Below are positions 26,074 to 35,044 of a stretch of 64,000 nucleotides of DNA, one piece after another. The notes below the pieces were generated by a model that worked only from the letters and a program-made list of their open reading frames with translations, ran no database searches and was not told the DNA's origin. The stretch comes from Sphingomonas canadensis (GTDB taxonomy: Bacteria > Pseudomonadota > Alphaproteobacteria > Sphingomonadales > Sphingomonadaceae). Positions within the stretch are counted from its first letter, which is position 1. Every line of letters begins with the position of its first letter. The stretch spans positions 84,501 to 148,500 of the forward strand of contig NZ_JAPDRA010000008.1 in the NCBI RefSeq assembly GCF_026013525.1, given 5' to 3'. The translations under genes were made by a program, and so were the position numbers.

Positions 26074-26730
26074 ATGCGTACCCCTTTGCTCATCGCCCTC
26101 GCCGCCGCTGGCGCGGCGGCCGCGATCCCCGCCCAGGCGCAGGAGGCCGGTGACTGGCTCGTCCGCGCCCGCGCGATCGCCGTGGTGCCCAACGAGGATG
26201 CGGGTGCGGTTCTGCCGTCGTTCCCCACCGGCACGGTGAGCGTCGAGAACGATGTGGTTCCCGAGCTCGACTTCACCTATTTCATCAGCAAGAACATCAG
26301 CGCCGAGCTGATCCTGGCGACCAGCAAGCACAATGTGATCGGCGCGGGCGCGCTTTCGGGCCTGGGCGAAGTCGCCGATAGCTGGGTGCTGCCGCCGACG
26401 CTGACGCTGCAGTATCGTCCGCTGCCCGAGGGCAAGGTGCATCCCTATGTCGGTGCCGGCCTGAACTACACCATCTTCTACAACACCGATGCCAGCAGCT
26501 CGCTGGTGACCGCGATCGGCGCGACCGATGTGAAGATGAAGGACAGCTTCGGCCCGGCCGCGCAGATCGGCGTGGACATCGACCTCACCGACCGCGTGTC
26601 GCTGAATCTCGACGCCAAGTGGATCGACATGGACACCACGACCACGCTGACCACCGGCGCGCTGGTGAACAAGGTCGACGTGAGCATCGATCCGTTCGTG
26701 CTGGGCGTGGGCGTCGGCATCCGCTTCTGA
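26074..26730 (+). CDS. ompW: OmpW-family outer-membrane protein
   Basis: 218 residues. Signal peptide MRTPLLIALAAAGAAAAIPAQA is followed by the eight-stranded OmpW barrel: WLVRARAIAVVPNED at the mature N-terminus, VPELDFTYFISKNISAELI, and the family phrase VGAGLNYTIFY, ending in GVGVGIRF with a terminal aromatic residue. AGGAGG lies five bases before the ATG. The gene is a single unit with its own strong terminator. OmpW proteins admit small hydrophobic molecules. Confidence 0.92.
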   Translation: MRTPLLIALAAAGAAAAIPAQAQEAGDWLVRARAIAVVPNEDAGAVLPSFPTGTVSVENDVVPELDFTYFISKNISAELILATSKHNVIGAGALSGLGEVADSWVLPPTLTLQYRPLPEGKVHPYVGAGLNYTIFYNTDASSSLVTAIGATDVKMKDSFGPAAQIGVDIDLTDRVSLNLDAKWIDMDTTTTLTTGALVNKVDVSIDPFVLGVGVGIRF

Positions 26731-26750
26731 CGCATCCCGTTCCCTGAAAG

Positions 26751-26794
26751 GGCGGCGGCGCACCTCCGGGCTGCGCCGCCGCCTTTTTCGTTTT
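26751..26794 (+). terminator. intrinsic terminator after ompW
   Basis: Perfect 12-base arms GGCGGCGGCGCA (26751-26762) and TGCGCCGCCGCC (26772-26783) enclose a 9-base loop and are followed by TTTTTCGTTTT. It lies 20 bases after the ompW stop. Confidence 0.93.
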
Positions 26795-26809
26795 CCAGGG
26801 CCGCCGCGG

Positions 26810-27811
26810 TCAGGGCACCAGCACGGCCGCCCCCTCCAGCCGTCCGGCGCGCAGATCGTCCAGCGCGGCATTGGCGTCGTCGAGCGCATAGACGCGCGTC
26901 GTGGTGCGCACCGGTACGCGGCGGGCCATTTCGAAGAAGGCGGCGCCGTCCGCGCGCGTCAGGTTCGCGACCGAGAGGATCGCTCGCTCGCCCCAAAGGT
27001 CGGCATAGGGGAATCCGGGGATGTCGCTCATGTGGATGCCGGCGCAGACCACCCGGCCGCCCTTGCGCACCGCGCGCAGCGCCAGCGGCACCAGCGCGCC
27101 ATCGGCCGCGAACAGGATCGCGGCGTCCACCTCCTCGGGCGGCGGCAGGTCCGATCCGCCGGCAGAGGTGCAGCCCAGCGCCAGCGCGAAGCCCTGGCTG
27201 GCCGCATCGCCGGGCCGCGTCAGCGCATGCACGCGCCGCCCCTGCCACAGCGCCACCTGCGCGATGATGTGCGCCGCCGCGCCGAAGCCGTAGAGCGCGA
27301 TGCTCTCCGCCTCCCCCTGCCCCTCCAGCGCCATGGCCAGCGCGCGATAGCCGATCAGCCCGGCGCACAGCAGCGGCGCGGCGGCGACATCGCCGAACTC
27401 CGGCGGCAGGGGCAGGCAGAAGCGCGCGTCGGCCAGCACATGGCTGGCATAGCCGCCATCGCGCGTGGCTCCGGTGAACACCGGCAGGTCGCACAGATTC
27501 TCGCGCCCCATGCGGCAATAGCGGCACTGGCCGCAGCTTCCGCCCAGCCATGGCACGCCCAGCCGGTCGCCGGGCGCCACGCCGGTCACGCCCGGCCCCG
27601 CCGCCAGCACCCGGCCGACGATCTCATGCCCCGGCACGATCGGATAGCGCGCCGCCACCTCGCCGTCCGCCACGTGCAGATCGGTGCGGCAGACGCCGCA
27701 GGCCAGGACCTGGAGCAGCAGCTCGCCCGGCCCCGGCGCGCCATATTCGCGCGCCACCCGCCGCAACGGCGCGCCCGGCCGCTCGAACACCATCGCATGT
27801 CCCTGGATCAT
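26810..27811 (-). CDS. zinc-dependent alcohol dehydrogenase (MDR family)
   Basis: 333 residues of the medium-chain dehydrogenase superfamily. The catalytic zinc ligands Cys38 and His62 (GHE) are present, and the structural zinc loop has Cys93, 96, 99 and 107 (CGQCRYCRMGRENLC). The coenzyme domain shows ALYGFGAAAHIIAQVA. It oxidises or reduces small alcohols and aldehydes with NAD(P). I chose ATG 27811, with AGGA upstream; GTG 27826 and ATG 27793 are alternatives. Transcribed convergently to ompW. Nothing in the context tells the physiological substrate. Confidence 0.88.
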   Translation of the reverse strand: MIQGHAMVFERPGAPLRRVAREYGAPGPGELLLQVLACGVCRTDLHVADGEVAARYPIVPGHEIVGRVLAAGPGVTGVAPGDRLGVPWLGGSCGQCRYCRMGRENLCDLPVFTGATRDGGYASHVLADARFCLPLPPEFGDVAAAPLLCAGLIGYRALAMALEGQGEAESIALYGFGAAAHIIAQVALWQGRRVHALTRPGDAASQGFALALGCTSAGGSDLPPPEEVDAAILFAADGALVPLALRAVRKGGRVVCAGIHMSDIPGFPYADLWGERAILSVANLTRADGAAFFEMARRVPVRTTTRVYALDDANAALDDLRAGRLEGAAVLVP

Positions 27812-27942
27812 CGCGCGATCCTGCACGGGCGCAACCAGATACGGAATAGGGGAGTTTGCGATCCGGGCGCCGCTACGTAGCCTACCCGATGGCGCAGGCG
27901 GCCCCCTGCCCTAAAGTGCCGCCGCAGCCACGGAGGAGCCCC

Positions 27943-28173
27943 ATGTCCGCCGAACGCCCCGCGCCCGATGGCGCCGTCGCCTATCTGGAACATTTCGCCG
28001 CCTGGCAGGAGGCGGCCGCGTCCATACCCTTCCTGCTGATGGCGGGATGGTGCGATGCCTTCGCCGCCTTCGCCACACCGCACCGGCACGTCCATGCGGC
28101 ACCCGCCGAGGACCACCAGCTCGCCGTGCCCGACACGATCGAGGAGGAGGGCGAGCGGGCGCTGTTCGCCTGA
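27943..28173 (+). CDS. small acidic hypothetical protein
   Basis: 76 residues, not recognised. GGAGGAG lies six bases before the ATG at 27943, which supports translation from there rather than from the upstream in-frame ATG at 27856. It has no membrane segment or signal. It ends 11 bases before the kinase-like gene and is probably cotranscribed with it. Confidence 0.6.
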   Translation: MSAERPAPDGAVAYLEHFAAWQEAAASIPFLLMAGWCDAFAAFATPHRHVHAAPAEDHQLAVPDTIEEEGERALFA

Positions 28174-28184
28174 AGGCCGCGACG

Positions 28185-29768
28185 ATGGAGCCCTGGCCGC
28201 ATCCCGGCGCCGCGCGCGCGGACGCCGCACCCGGCGAGGTGCTCGGCTTCCTCGAATCGGGCGGGCTTCCCGGCGGCGGGCGCGTGCGGCGGATCGATAC
28301 CCATGCGGCGCATGTCCTGCTGGCCGGCGAGCGCGCGTGGAAGCTCAAGCGGCCGATCGATCTCGGCTATCTCGATTTCTCCACGCCCGAACGGCGCCGG
28401 GCCGCGCTCGCCGCCGAGCTTTCGCTCAACCGACGCACCGCGCCCGGCCTGTACCTGGGGCTCCACCCGGTCACGCGCGGCGCGGACGGCGCGCTCATGA
28501 TCGGCGGCGCGGGCGAGCCGGTGGACTGGCTGCTGGAGATGCTGCGCTTCCCCGACGATGCGCTGCTCGATCAGCGCGCGCGGCGCGGGCTGATCGACGC
28601 GGCGCTGATGGGCCGGCTGGCGGAGCGGCTCCATGCCTTCCACGCCGATGCGGAGGTGGCGCTCACGCCCGGCGGGGCCGAGCGGATCGGCGCGGTGATC
28701 GCGGGCAACGCCGCCAGCTTCGCCGCCTGCGCGGGCGCCTTCGATCCGGGTGCGGTCGCGGACCTGCTCGATCGCCAGCGCGCGCAGCTCGCCCGCCACG
28801 CGGCGCTGCTCGACGCGCGCGCCGCTGCCGGGCGGGTGCGTCACTGTCACGGCGACCTGCACCTCGCCAATATCGCGCTGATCGATGGCGAGCCGGTGCC
28901 GTTCGACTGCCTGGAGTTCGACGAGGCGCTGGCGACCACCGACATACTCTATGACCTGGCCTTCGCGCTGATGGACCTGTGGCACCGGGGCCTGCACGCC
29001 GAGGCCAATGCGCTGTTCAACCGCTATCTGGACCTTTCGGCCTTGGACGAGGACGGGGTGGCGGCGATGCCGCTGTTCCTGTCGATCCGTGCCGCGGTGC
29101 GCGCGCATGTCGCGGCGGCACGCGCGGCGGGCGGCGGCGGCGCGGCGGCGCTGGCCGAGGCGCGCGACTATCTGAGGCTCGCGCGCGAACTGCTCGATCC
29201 GGTGCCGCCGCTGCTGGTGGCGATCGGCGGGCGATCGGGCACGGGCAAGTCCACGCTGGCGCGCGCGATCGGCGGCAGCATCGGCATCGCGCCCGGCGCG
29301 CGCGTCCTGCGCAGCGACGTGCTGCGCAAGCGGCTGGCCGGGCTGGCGCCGGAGATCCGCATGGCGGGCGAAGCCTATTCTCCCGAGGCGGGCGCGCGCG
29401 TCTATGCCGCGCTGGAGGTGGCGGCGGGCGCAGCGCTGGCGGCGGGAAGCAGCGCGATCGCCGACGCCGCCTTCCTGAAGCCCGGCGAGCGCGACGCGGT
29501 CCGCGCGGCGGCCGAAGCCGCCGGTGCCTGCTTCGCCGGATTGTGGCTGGAGGCCGGAATCGGCACGCGGCTGGCGCGGGTGGCCGCACGCAGCGGCGAC
29601 GCATCCGATGCCGATGGCCGCGTCGTCCGCATGCAGGCACGCCAGGCCACCGGGCCGGTCCGCGGCTGGATCAGGCTGGCGGCCGGCGGTCCGGTCGCGC
29701 AGATCGCCGCCGCCGCGCTGCGCCGGATCGCCCGGATCGCCCCCGCATCGCTCGGGCGGAGCGGGTAG
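28185..29768 (+). CDS. two-domain phosphotransferase-like / P-loop kinase-like protein
   Basis: 527 residues. The N-terminal half belongs to the aminoglycoside phosphotransferase/choline-kinase fold, with the catalytic loop HCHGDLHLANI near residue 223 and FDCLEFDE shortly after as the metal site. The C-terminal half is an AAA_33-type P-loop kinase domain with GGRSGTGKST near residue 349. Such fusions are widespread and usually annotated as AAA-family ATPases; the substrate is unknown, and antibiotic phosphorylation should not be assumed. ATG at 28185 follows AAGG. Confidence 0.8.
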   Translation: MEPWPHPGAARADAAPGEVLGFLESGGLPGGGRVRRIDTHAAHVLLAGERAWKLKRPIDLGYLDFSTPERRRAALAAELSLNRRTAPGLYLGLHPVTRGADGALMIGGAGEPVDWLLEMLRFPDDALLDQRARRGLIDAALMGRLAERLHAFHADAEVALTPGGAERIGAVIAGNAASFAACAGAFDPGAVADLLDRQRAQLARHAALLDARAAAGRVRHCHGDLHLANIALIDGEPVPFDCLEFDEALATTDILYDLAFALMDLWHRGLHAEANALFNRYLDLSALDEDGVAAMPLFLSIRAAVRAHVAAARAAGGGGAAALAEARDYLRLARELLDPVPPLLVAIGGRSGTGKSTLARAIGGSIGIAPGARVLRSDVLRKRLAGLAPEIRMAGEAYSPEAGARVYAALEVAAGAALAAGSSAIADAAFLKPGERDAVRAAAEAAGACFAGLWLEAGIGTRLARVAARSGDASDADGRVVRMQARQATGPVRGWIRLAAGGPVAQIAAAALRRIARIAPASLGRSG

Positions 29769-29796
29769 GGCCGGTGCCGCATGGACCGATCACCCG

Positions 29797-30567
29797 CTAT
29801 CCCAGGCTGCGCCAGATCATATAGGCCGCCACCGCGAAGATCAGCAGCGCGAACACCCGGTTGAGCGCGCCCTTGGCCGCCAGCCGCCCGGCCAGCGCGG
29901 TGCCGCCCGTCACCCCCGCGACCCCGCCCGCGATGAAGGCGGCCGCCAGCAGCCAATCGACATAGCCGGACAGCGCATAGTTGAACGCGGTGGTGAGCCC
30001 GAAAGCGGTGACCGCGACCAGCGAGGTGCCGACCGCGTTGATCATCGGCATGCCCGTTGACGCGACCAGCCCGGGCACGATCAGGAACCCGCCGCCGATC
30101 CCGAAGAATCCCGAAAACACCCCTGTGCCCAGCCCGAAGCCCAGCACGCGCGGCGCGTTCGTGCGGTTGCACTGCACGTCCGGCCGGTCCGCATCGGGGC
30201 GCTTGCGCAGCATCATCGCGCCCACCGCGATCATCAACAGCGCGAACAGCAGCAGCAGGCGCTGACCGTCCACCGCCTTGCCCAGCGTCGATCCCAGGAA
30301 GGCGCCGACTACACCGGCCGCCGCATACATGCCGCCGCAGCGCCATTTCACCGTGCCGGCGCGGGCATGGCCGATCAACCCGGCGGCGGCATTGGCGGCC
30401 ACCGCGAGCGCGCTGGTCCCGATCGCCGCATGCGGGCTGTTCACCCCCACCAGATAGACGATCAGCGGCACCGCCAGGATCGATCCGCCGCCGCCGACCA
30501 GTCCCAGCGTGAAGCCCACCAGCGCGCCAGAACCGGCACCCAGCAGATACTGGACCGGTTCGAGCAT
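29797..30567 (-). CDS. TauE/SafE-family membrane exporter
   Basis: 256 residues with about eight hydrophobic segments, including GLVGGGGSILAVPLIVYLVG near the N-terminus and the repeated-half pattern GIGGGFLIVPGLV, both typical of the sulfite exporter TauE/SafE family. It is the last gene of the sulfide operon, two bases after the DUF442 gene. In Agrobacterium and Xylella the bigR operon also carries a transporter of this kind, thought to export sulfite made by the persulfide dioxygenase. Confidence 0.88.
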   Translation of the reverse strand: MLEPVQYLLGAGSGALVGFTLGLVGGGGSILAVPLIVYLVGVNSPHAAIGTSALAVAANAAAGLIGHARAGTVKWRCGGMYAAAGVVGAFLGSTLGKAVDGQRLLLLFALLMIAVGAMMLRKRPDADRPDVQCNRTNAPRVLGFGLGTGVFSGFFGIGGGFLIVPGLVASTGMPMINAVGTSLVAVTAFGLTTAFNYALSGYVDWLLAAAFIAGGVAGVTGGTALAGRLAAKGALNRVFALLIFAVAAYMIWRSLG

Positions 30568-30569
30568 GG

Positions 30570-31007
30570 TCAGCCCTGCCGCGCCGCCCGGGCGCGTGCC
30601 TCGATCCGCGGCACCAGCGGCGTCAGATCATAGCCGCAGGCCGCCGCCTGATGCAGAATCTCGTCCGTGGTCAGCTTGCCCGCCTGCGACAGCGCCCAGA
30701 GCGAGGTGGCGCGCATGCCGGACTTGCAGAACGCCAGCACCGGCTTTTCGCAGCCGCCCATCGCCGCGCAGAAGGCGTCGACCTGCGCGTCGCCGAACTG
30801 ACCCGGCACGACGGGAATGTGATGATAGTCGAGCCCCGCCGCGCGCGCCTCCGCCTCCAGCTCGGCGCTGTCGGGCTGGCCCGGCTCCTCGCCGTCCGGC
30901 CGGTTGTTGATGATCGCGCCATAGCCCGCCGCCCTCGCCGCGGCGATCCCGGCGGGGGGAAGCTGGGTGGAAACGCCGATGCCCGGCGCGAGCGGCTTGT
31001 GATTCAT
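30570..31007 (-). CDS. DUF442 / TIGR01244 phosphatase-like sulfur-transfer protein
   Basis: 145 residues with a tyrosine-phosphatase-like active loop CKSGMR at residues 94-99. This is the Blh N-terminal domain type (TIGR01244), which in Agrobacterium and Xylella is fused to the persulfide dioxygenase; here it is a separate gene 33 bases downstream of it. It may act as a rhodanese-like sulfur carrier or as a regulator of the dioxygenase; its reaction is uncertain. Confidence 0.85.
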   Translation of the reverse strand: MNHKPLAPGIGVSTQLPPAGIAAARAAGYGAIINNRPDGEEPGQPDSAELEAEARAAGLDYHHIPVVPGQFGDAQVDAFCAAMGGCEKPVLAFCKSGMRATSLWALSQAGKLTTDEILHQAAACGYDLTPLVPRIEARARAARQG

Positions 31008-31040
31008 GGTCTTGCCTCTGGATGCTTCGGTTGGGTTGGT

Positions 31041-32012
31041 TCAGATCGCGTCGATGGGCAGCTTCAGGTAGCGCGTGCCGTTGGCCTCCGGCTCGGGCAG
31101 GCGGCCGCCGCGCATGTTCACCTGCACCGACGGCAGGATCAGCCGCGGCATATCCAGCGTGCGATCGCGCGCGGTGCGCATCGCGACGAATTCGCCCTCG
31201 CTCACGCCGTCACGGACATGGATGTTGCCGTCGCGCTCGGCGCCCACCGTCGTCTCCCAGGCGAAGACGTCACGGCCCGGCGCCTTATAGTCGTGGCACA
31301 GGAACAGCCGTGCGCCGCGCGGAAGCGACAGCAGCCGCCGGATCGAGCGATAGAGCTGCCCGGCGTCGCCGCCGGGGAAATCCGCCCGCGCCGTGCCGTA
31401 ATCGGGCATGAAGATCGTATCGCCCGCGAACACCGCGTCGCCGATCACATAGGCCAGGTCCGCCGGCGTGTGGCCCGGCACGTGCAGCACCGCCGCCTCC
31501 AGCCCGCCGATGGTGAAACAGTCGCCATCGTCGAACAGCCGGTCGAACTGCGATCCGTCACGCGCGAAATCGGGACCGGCGTTGAACAGCGCCCCGAAGG
31601 TCCGCTGCACCGCCGTGATCGCCCGCCCGATCGCGATCTGCCCGCCCAGCCGCTGCTGAAGCCAGGGCGCGGCGGAGAGATGGTCGGCATGGGCGTGCGT
31701 TTCGAGCAGCCAATCGATCGTCAGGCCTTCCGCCACGACATGATCGGCGATCGCCTGGGCGGAGGCATGCGAGGTGCGGCCCGACGCCGGATCGAAATCG
31801 AGTACCGGATCGATGATCGCGGCGCGGCGCGTGGCCGGATCGTGGACCACATAGCTGGCGGTGAAGGTCGCCTCGTCGAAAAAGGCGCGCACCACGGGCT
31901 GGCGGCCGGGATCGGCACGGGCGGCATCCACCACGGCGGCGGCTCGGCTCAGCGGCGCGTCCTGAACGGACTGGCCGGCTTTCCCGGGGGCGTCGATGGT
32001 CTGCTGGGTCAT
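31041..32012 (-). CDS. persulfide dioxygenase, ETHE1/Blh-like metallo-beta-lactamase fold
   Basis: 323 residues. The metallo-beta-lactamase motif HAHADH is at 106-111, followed by HVPGHTPADLAY, FAGDTIF and LCHDY. The ETHE1-type branch uses iron and oxidises glutathione persulfide to sulfite. The ATG at 32012 follows the tolC-like stop by two bases; a TTG two codons earlier is possible. It is placed between a TolC-like gene and the DUF442 gene in the sulfide operon. Confidence 0.9.
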   Translation of the reverse strand: MTQQTIDAPGKAGQSVQDAPLSRAAAVVDAARADPGRQPVVRAFFDEATFTASYVVHDPATRRAAIIDPVLDFDPASGRTSHASAQAIADHVVAEGLTIDWLLETHAHADHLSAAPWLQQRLGGQIAIGRAITAVQRTFGALFNAGPDFARDGSQFDRLFDDGDCFTIGGLEAAVLHVPGHTPADLAYVIGDAVFAGDTIFMPDYGTARADFPGGDAGQLYRSIRRLLSLPRGARLFLCHDYKAPGRDVFAWETTVGAERDGNIHVRDGVSEGEFVAMRTARDRTLDMPRLILPSVQVNMRGGRLPEPEANGTRYLKLPIDAI

Positions 32013-32014
32013 CG

Positions 32015-33286
32015 TCAATAGCGTCCGAACAATGCGTTGAGCCGGTAGGCCGCGGCCACCCGCTCGGCACGGGCGCGCAGCAGCGCAAGCCGGGCGCCCA
32101 CCGCGTCCCGCTCGGCATCGAGCAGGTCGATCTGCGGCTTCTGGCCCACCGCCACCTCGTCGCGCAGGTTGCGCACGGTCTCCTCGGCGGCGGCGCTCTG
32201 CTCGGCGGCGGCGCGCTCGATGGCGGCGCTGGCGTTCACCGCGGCGTGCGCGGCGGTCACCGCGGCGCGCACCTGCCCCGTCGCGTCGGTCAGGCGGGCA
32301 CGGGCGGCGCGGACGTTGGCGCCCGCCTCGGCGATCTGGCCGCGGGTGCGGCCGCCGTCGAAGAACTGCCAGCGCGCGCGCAGGCCCACCGCGGCGCTGT
32401 CGCCGCGATAGCCGGGGAAGAACTGGTCGCGCACGCTCGATGCCTCGGCGAAGGCGCCGACCGTGGGCATGCGTTCGGCGCGCGCGCCGCGTTCGCCCGC
32501 CTCTGCCGCCTCCAGCGCGCGGCGGGCCGCGGCGATCGCCGGGCTGTTCGCCTCCGCGGTCAGGATCGCGTCGTCGAGCAGCAGCGGCACCGCCGGCGGC
32601 TCGGGGAGCGGCGCAAGCCGCCCCGGATCGCGGCCGATCAGCCGGGCCAGCTCGGCCCGCGCGGCCAGAGCGCCGCCCTCGGCCGCCGCCAGCCCGGCGC
32701 GCGCCTCGGCCAGCCGGACGTTGGCCTGAGAAACATCGGTGCGGGGGGCATCCCCCACCTCGAACCGGTCCTGCGCGTGGCGGGCCAGTTCGGCGGTGGT
32801 CGCGACCAGGCGTTCGAGGAGCTCCCGCTGCCCCTCGGCGACGAGCACGGCGCCATAGGCCTGGGCCACCCGCGCGGCCGTCTCCGCCCGCGCCGCGTCG
32901 CGCATCGCCGCCGCGGCCTGCTCGCCCGCGCGCGCCCGGTCGCTCGCGGCGCCCAGGCGGCCGCCGGTGAACAGCGGCTGCTCGATCGTCGCCTGCACGG
33001 CGCGCGGCACGACATCGTCGGCCTGCAAGCCGAAGAATCCGCCCGGATCGAGCCGCCCGACCGCCACCGATCCGGTGAGGGTGATGCTCGGCAGCCCCGC
33101 CGCCCGCGCCTGATCCACCCGCGCGCCTGCCGCCTCCGCCTCGGCATCGGCCGCCATCAGCCCGGGCGCGTGCGACTGGGCCTCGGCGATCGCCTGATCG
33201 AGCGTGAGCAGCGCCTGGGCCTGCGCCGGCGCGACGAGCGCGGGGACACAGAGCAGCGCGGGAAGGAGCGCGGACGCGCGGCGCAT
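32015..33286 (-). CDS. TolC-family outer-membrane channel
   Basis: 423 residues. Signal peptide (ALLPALLCVPALVAPAQAQA), then two internally repeated OEP domains rich in Ala, Arg and Glu with long heptad-like helices; TLDQAIAEAQSHAPGLMAADAEAEAA is the usual first motif in two parts. It provides the outer-membrane part of a tripartite pump, presumably with the divergent adaptor and RND genes. Its start codon overlaps the stop of the preceding small gene. Confidence 0.88.
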   Translation of the reverse strand: MRRASALLPALLCVPALVAPAQAQALLTLDQAIAEAQSHAPGLMAADAEAEAAGARVDQARAAGLPSITLTGSVAVGRLDPGGFFGLQADDVVPRAVQATIEQPLFTGGRLGAASDRARAGEQAAAAMRDAARAETAARVAQAYGAVLVAEGQRELLERLVATTAELARHAQDRFEVGDAPRTDVSQANVRLAEARAGLAAAEGGALAARAELARLIGRDPGRLAPLPEPPAVPLLLDDAILTAEANSPAIAAARRALEAAEAGERGARAERMPTVGAFAEASSVRDQFFPGYRGDSAAVGLRARWQFFDGGRTRGQIAEAGANVRAARARLTDATGQVRAAVTAAHAAVNASAAIERAAAEQSAAAEETVRNLRDEVAVGQKPQIDLLDAERDAVGARLALLRARAERVAAAYRLNALFGRY

Positions 33287-33489
33287 CAGTCGAACGCCTT
33301 GCCCGGCCGCGCGCCCAGCGCCTTGAACAGCATCGCCGCCGGACAGAAGCCGGTGAACGCCGCCTGGATCATGTTGAGCCCGGCGAAGGCCGAAAGCGCG
33401 ATCCACCACGGATGCACCCACAGCGACAACGCGATCCCGGCAAGCACCACGCAGCCGGCAAAGACGAATACGGCACGATCGACGTTCAT
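33286..33489 (-). CDS. DUF2892 small membrane protein (YgaP C-terminal-like)
   Basis: 67 residues with two hydrophobic segments and the phrase FTGFCPAAMLFKALG, the signature of DUF2892. In YgaP this domain anchors a rhodanese to the inner membrane. It lies four bases after the sulfide:quinone oxidoreductase gene and overlaps the tolC-like start, which ties it to sulfide metabolism. Confidence 0.88.
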   Translation of the reverse strand: MNVDRAVFVFAGCVVLAGIALSLWVHPWWIALSAFAGLNMIQAAFTGFCPAAMLFKALGARPGKAFD

Positions 33490-33493
33490 GGCT

Positions 33494-34813
33494 TCAGGCT
33501 CCTTGATTTCCGGGATTGCTGGTTCGCGTGGGGCGGATCTTCAGCTTGCCCACGCCCATCACCTTCAGCGCCAGCTTCTCATAGAAGGGCTCGGCCTGGC
33601 CGTGCTTCACCTTGTAGAGAAAATAGCGTTCGAACAGCACCTTGGCCTTGTGGACCCATTTGCCCTGCCCGGCCCAGTTGACATTGCGCGGCGGAATCTG
33701 CGGCTGGGCGATGAAGGCCACGCCGCCATCGCCGAAATCGGCGAGGCAGATCGCGTTCCAGCTCGGCTCGTGGCTCGGCTCGCGGCCCTCGATCTGCTCG
33801 GCGATATTCTCCACGATCGCGGCCATCATGCTTTCGATCATGAAGCCGGTCTTGGGCACGCCCACCGGAACCGGCGTGGGGCCGGTGGGCGGGATCGCGA
33901 CGCAGACGCCGAGCGAATAGACGTTGGCGAAGGCCGGGTTGCGCTGATGGCGATCGGCCAGGATGAAGCCGCGCGGGTTGCTGAGGCCTTCGATCCCGCT
34001 GACCGCCGCCACGCCCTTGAACGCGGGCAGGATCATCGAGAATTTGAAGGGCAGCGCATGCGCCTTCGCCACCGATCCGTCTGCGGCGATCTCCTCCACG
34101 TGCATCGTGCCGTCCTCGACCTTGCCGATGCGCGCGCTGGTGATCCATTTGATGTCGCGATCGCGCATGCGGCTTTCGAGCATCGATTTGGTGTCGCCCA
34201 CGCCGTCCAGGCCCAGATGGCCGATATAGGGCTCGGCGGTGACGAAGGTCATCGGCACCCGGTCGCGGATGCGGCGGCGGCGCAGCTCGGTGTCCACGAT
34301 CATCGCGAATTCATAGGCGGGGCCATAGCAGGACGCGCCCTGCGCGGCGCCGATGATCACCGGGCCGGGGTTCTCGACGAACCGGTCGAACGCATCCGCG
34401 GCGGCCTGGGCATGGCGGCCGGTGCATACCGATTGGGTGAAGCCGCCTTCCGGACCCAGCCCCTCGATCTCCTCGAAGGCGAGGTGCGGGCCGGTGGCGA
34501 TGACCAGATAGTCATAGTCCATGCTGGTGCCGTCGTTCAGCTCGATGCGGTTTTCGCCCGGCACGACGCGCTTCGCCCCCGCCGCCGAAAAGCCGATCCC
34601 CTGGCGCGCGAACACCGGGGGCAGATGGACCTGGATATCCTCCACGTCGCGCCAGCGGACCGCGACCCAGGGGTTGGAGGGAACGAAGGTATAGGTCTCG
34701 CTGTCCGACAGCGCGACGACCTCCGCCCGGTTCTTCAGCCGCTCGCGCAACGCAAAGGCGGTCAGCGTTCCGCCCAGGCCGGCCCCGAGCACCACGATCT
34801 TCGGTCTTGCCAC
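33494..34813 (-). CDS. sqr: sulfide:quinone oxidoreductase-type flavoprotein
   Basis: 439 residues, NDH-2/SQR fold. FAD motif VVLGAGLGGTLTAFAL starts at residue 7, then PSNPWVAV and VIATGPH. The cysteines expected for the active site include Cys130 (TQSVCTGRH), Cys162 (GASCYGPAYEF), Cys304 (LGVCVAIPP) and Cys356. It should oxidise sulfide to a persulfide and pass electrons to the quinone pool at the inner membrane. It is the first gene of the - strand operon and its promoter region contains the candidate ArsR-type operator. Confidence 0.87.
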   Translation of the reverse strand: MARPKIVVLGAGLGGTLTAFALRERLKNRAEVVALSDSETYTFVPSNPWVAVRWRDVEDIQVHLPPVFARQGIGFSAAGAKRVVPGENRIELNDGTSMDYDYLVIATGPHLAFEEIEGLGPEGGFTQSVCTGRHAQAAADAFDRFVENPGPVIIGAAQGASCYGPAYEFAMIVDTELRRRRIRDRVPMTFVTAEPYIGHLGLDGVGDTKSMLESRMRDRDIKWITSARIGKVEDGTMHVEEIAADGSVAKAHALPFKFSMILPAFKGVAAVSGIEGLSNPRGFILADRHQRNPAFANVYSLGVCVAIPPTGPTPVPVGVPKTGFMIESMMAAIVENIAEQIEGREPSHEPSWNAICLADFGDGGVAFIAQPQIPPRNVNWAGQGKWVHKAKVLFERYFLYKVKHGQAEPFYEKLALKVMGVGKLKIRPTRTSNPGNQGA

Positions 34814-34844
34814 GGCATCCTCCCGATTCGATGGGGTTGCTTAT

Positions 34845-34869
34845 ATGCGTATCTTCGTTATATACGCAA
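34845..34869. promoter_or_regulatory. candidate BigR/SqrR-type operator in the divergent promoter
   Basis: ATGCGTAT (34845-34852) and ATACGCAA (34862-34869) form an inverted repeat with one mismatch, in an A/T-rich island within otherwise G+C-rich DNA. It sits 32 bases before the SQR start on the - strand and about 176 bases before the adaptor gene on the + strand. Confidence 0.55.
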
Positions 34870-35044
34870 GTACAAAGATTCGCATGTGAGCGAGTGCGCC
34901 GAAGTGGAGACATGCATGCAAGGTGTTGGGGCAAGCCATTGGGAAAGGTCCTACGCGGGAACCTCCGGATTCCCGGGCATGGCACACGCGGATAGTCCGG
35001 CGGCTTCGCGGCGGGCCGGGGCACGCCTCAGGGAGGGATTGGCG

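Noticed and set aside
28185..29768. Calling the two-domain kinase-like gene an aminoglycoside resistance gene
   Set aside because: The phosphotransferase fold is shared by many unrelated kinases, and fusion to a P-loop kinase domain is a different family from known resistance enzymes.
32246..35044. Very long open frame continuous with the adaptor gene (1270 codons in all)
   Set aside because: It lies opposite the tolC-like and SQR genes and is a G+C-driven shadow. The lipoprotein signal and ribosome binding site place the real start at 35045.
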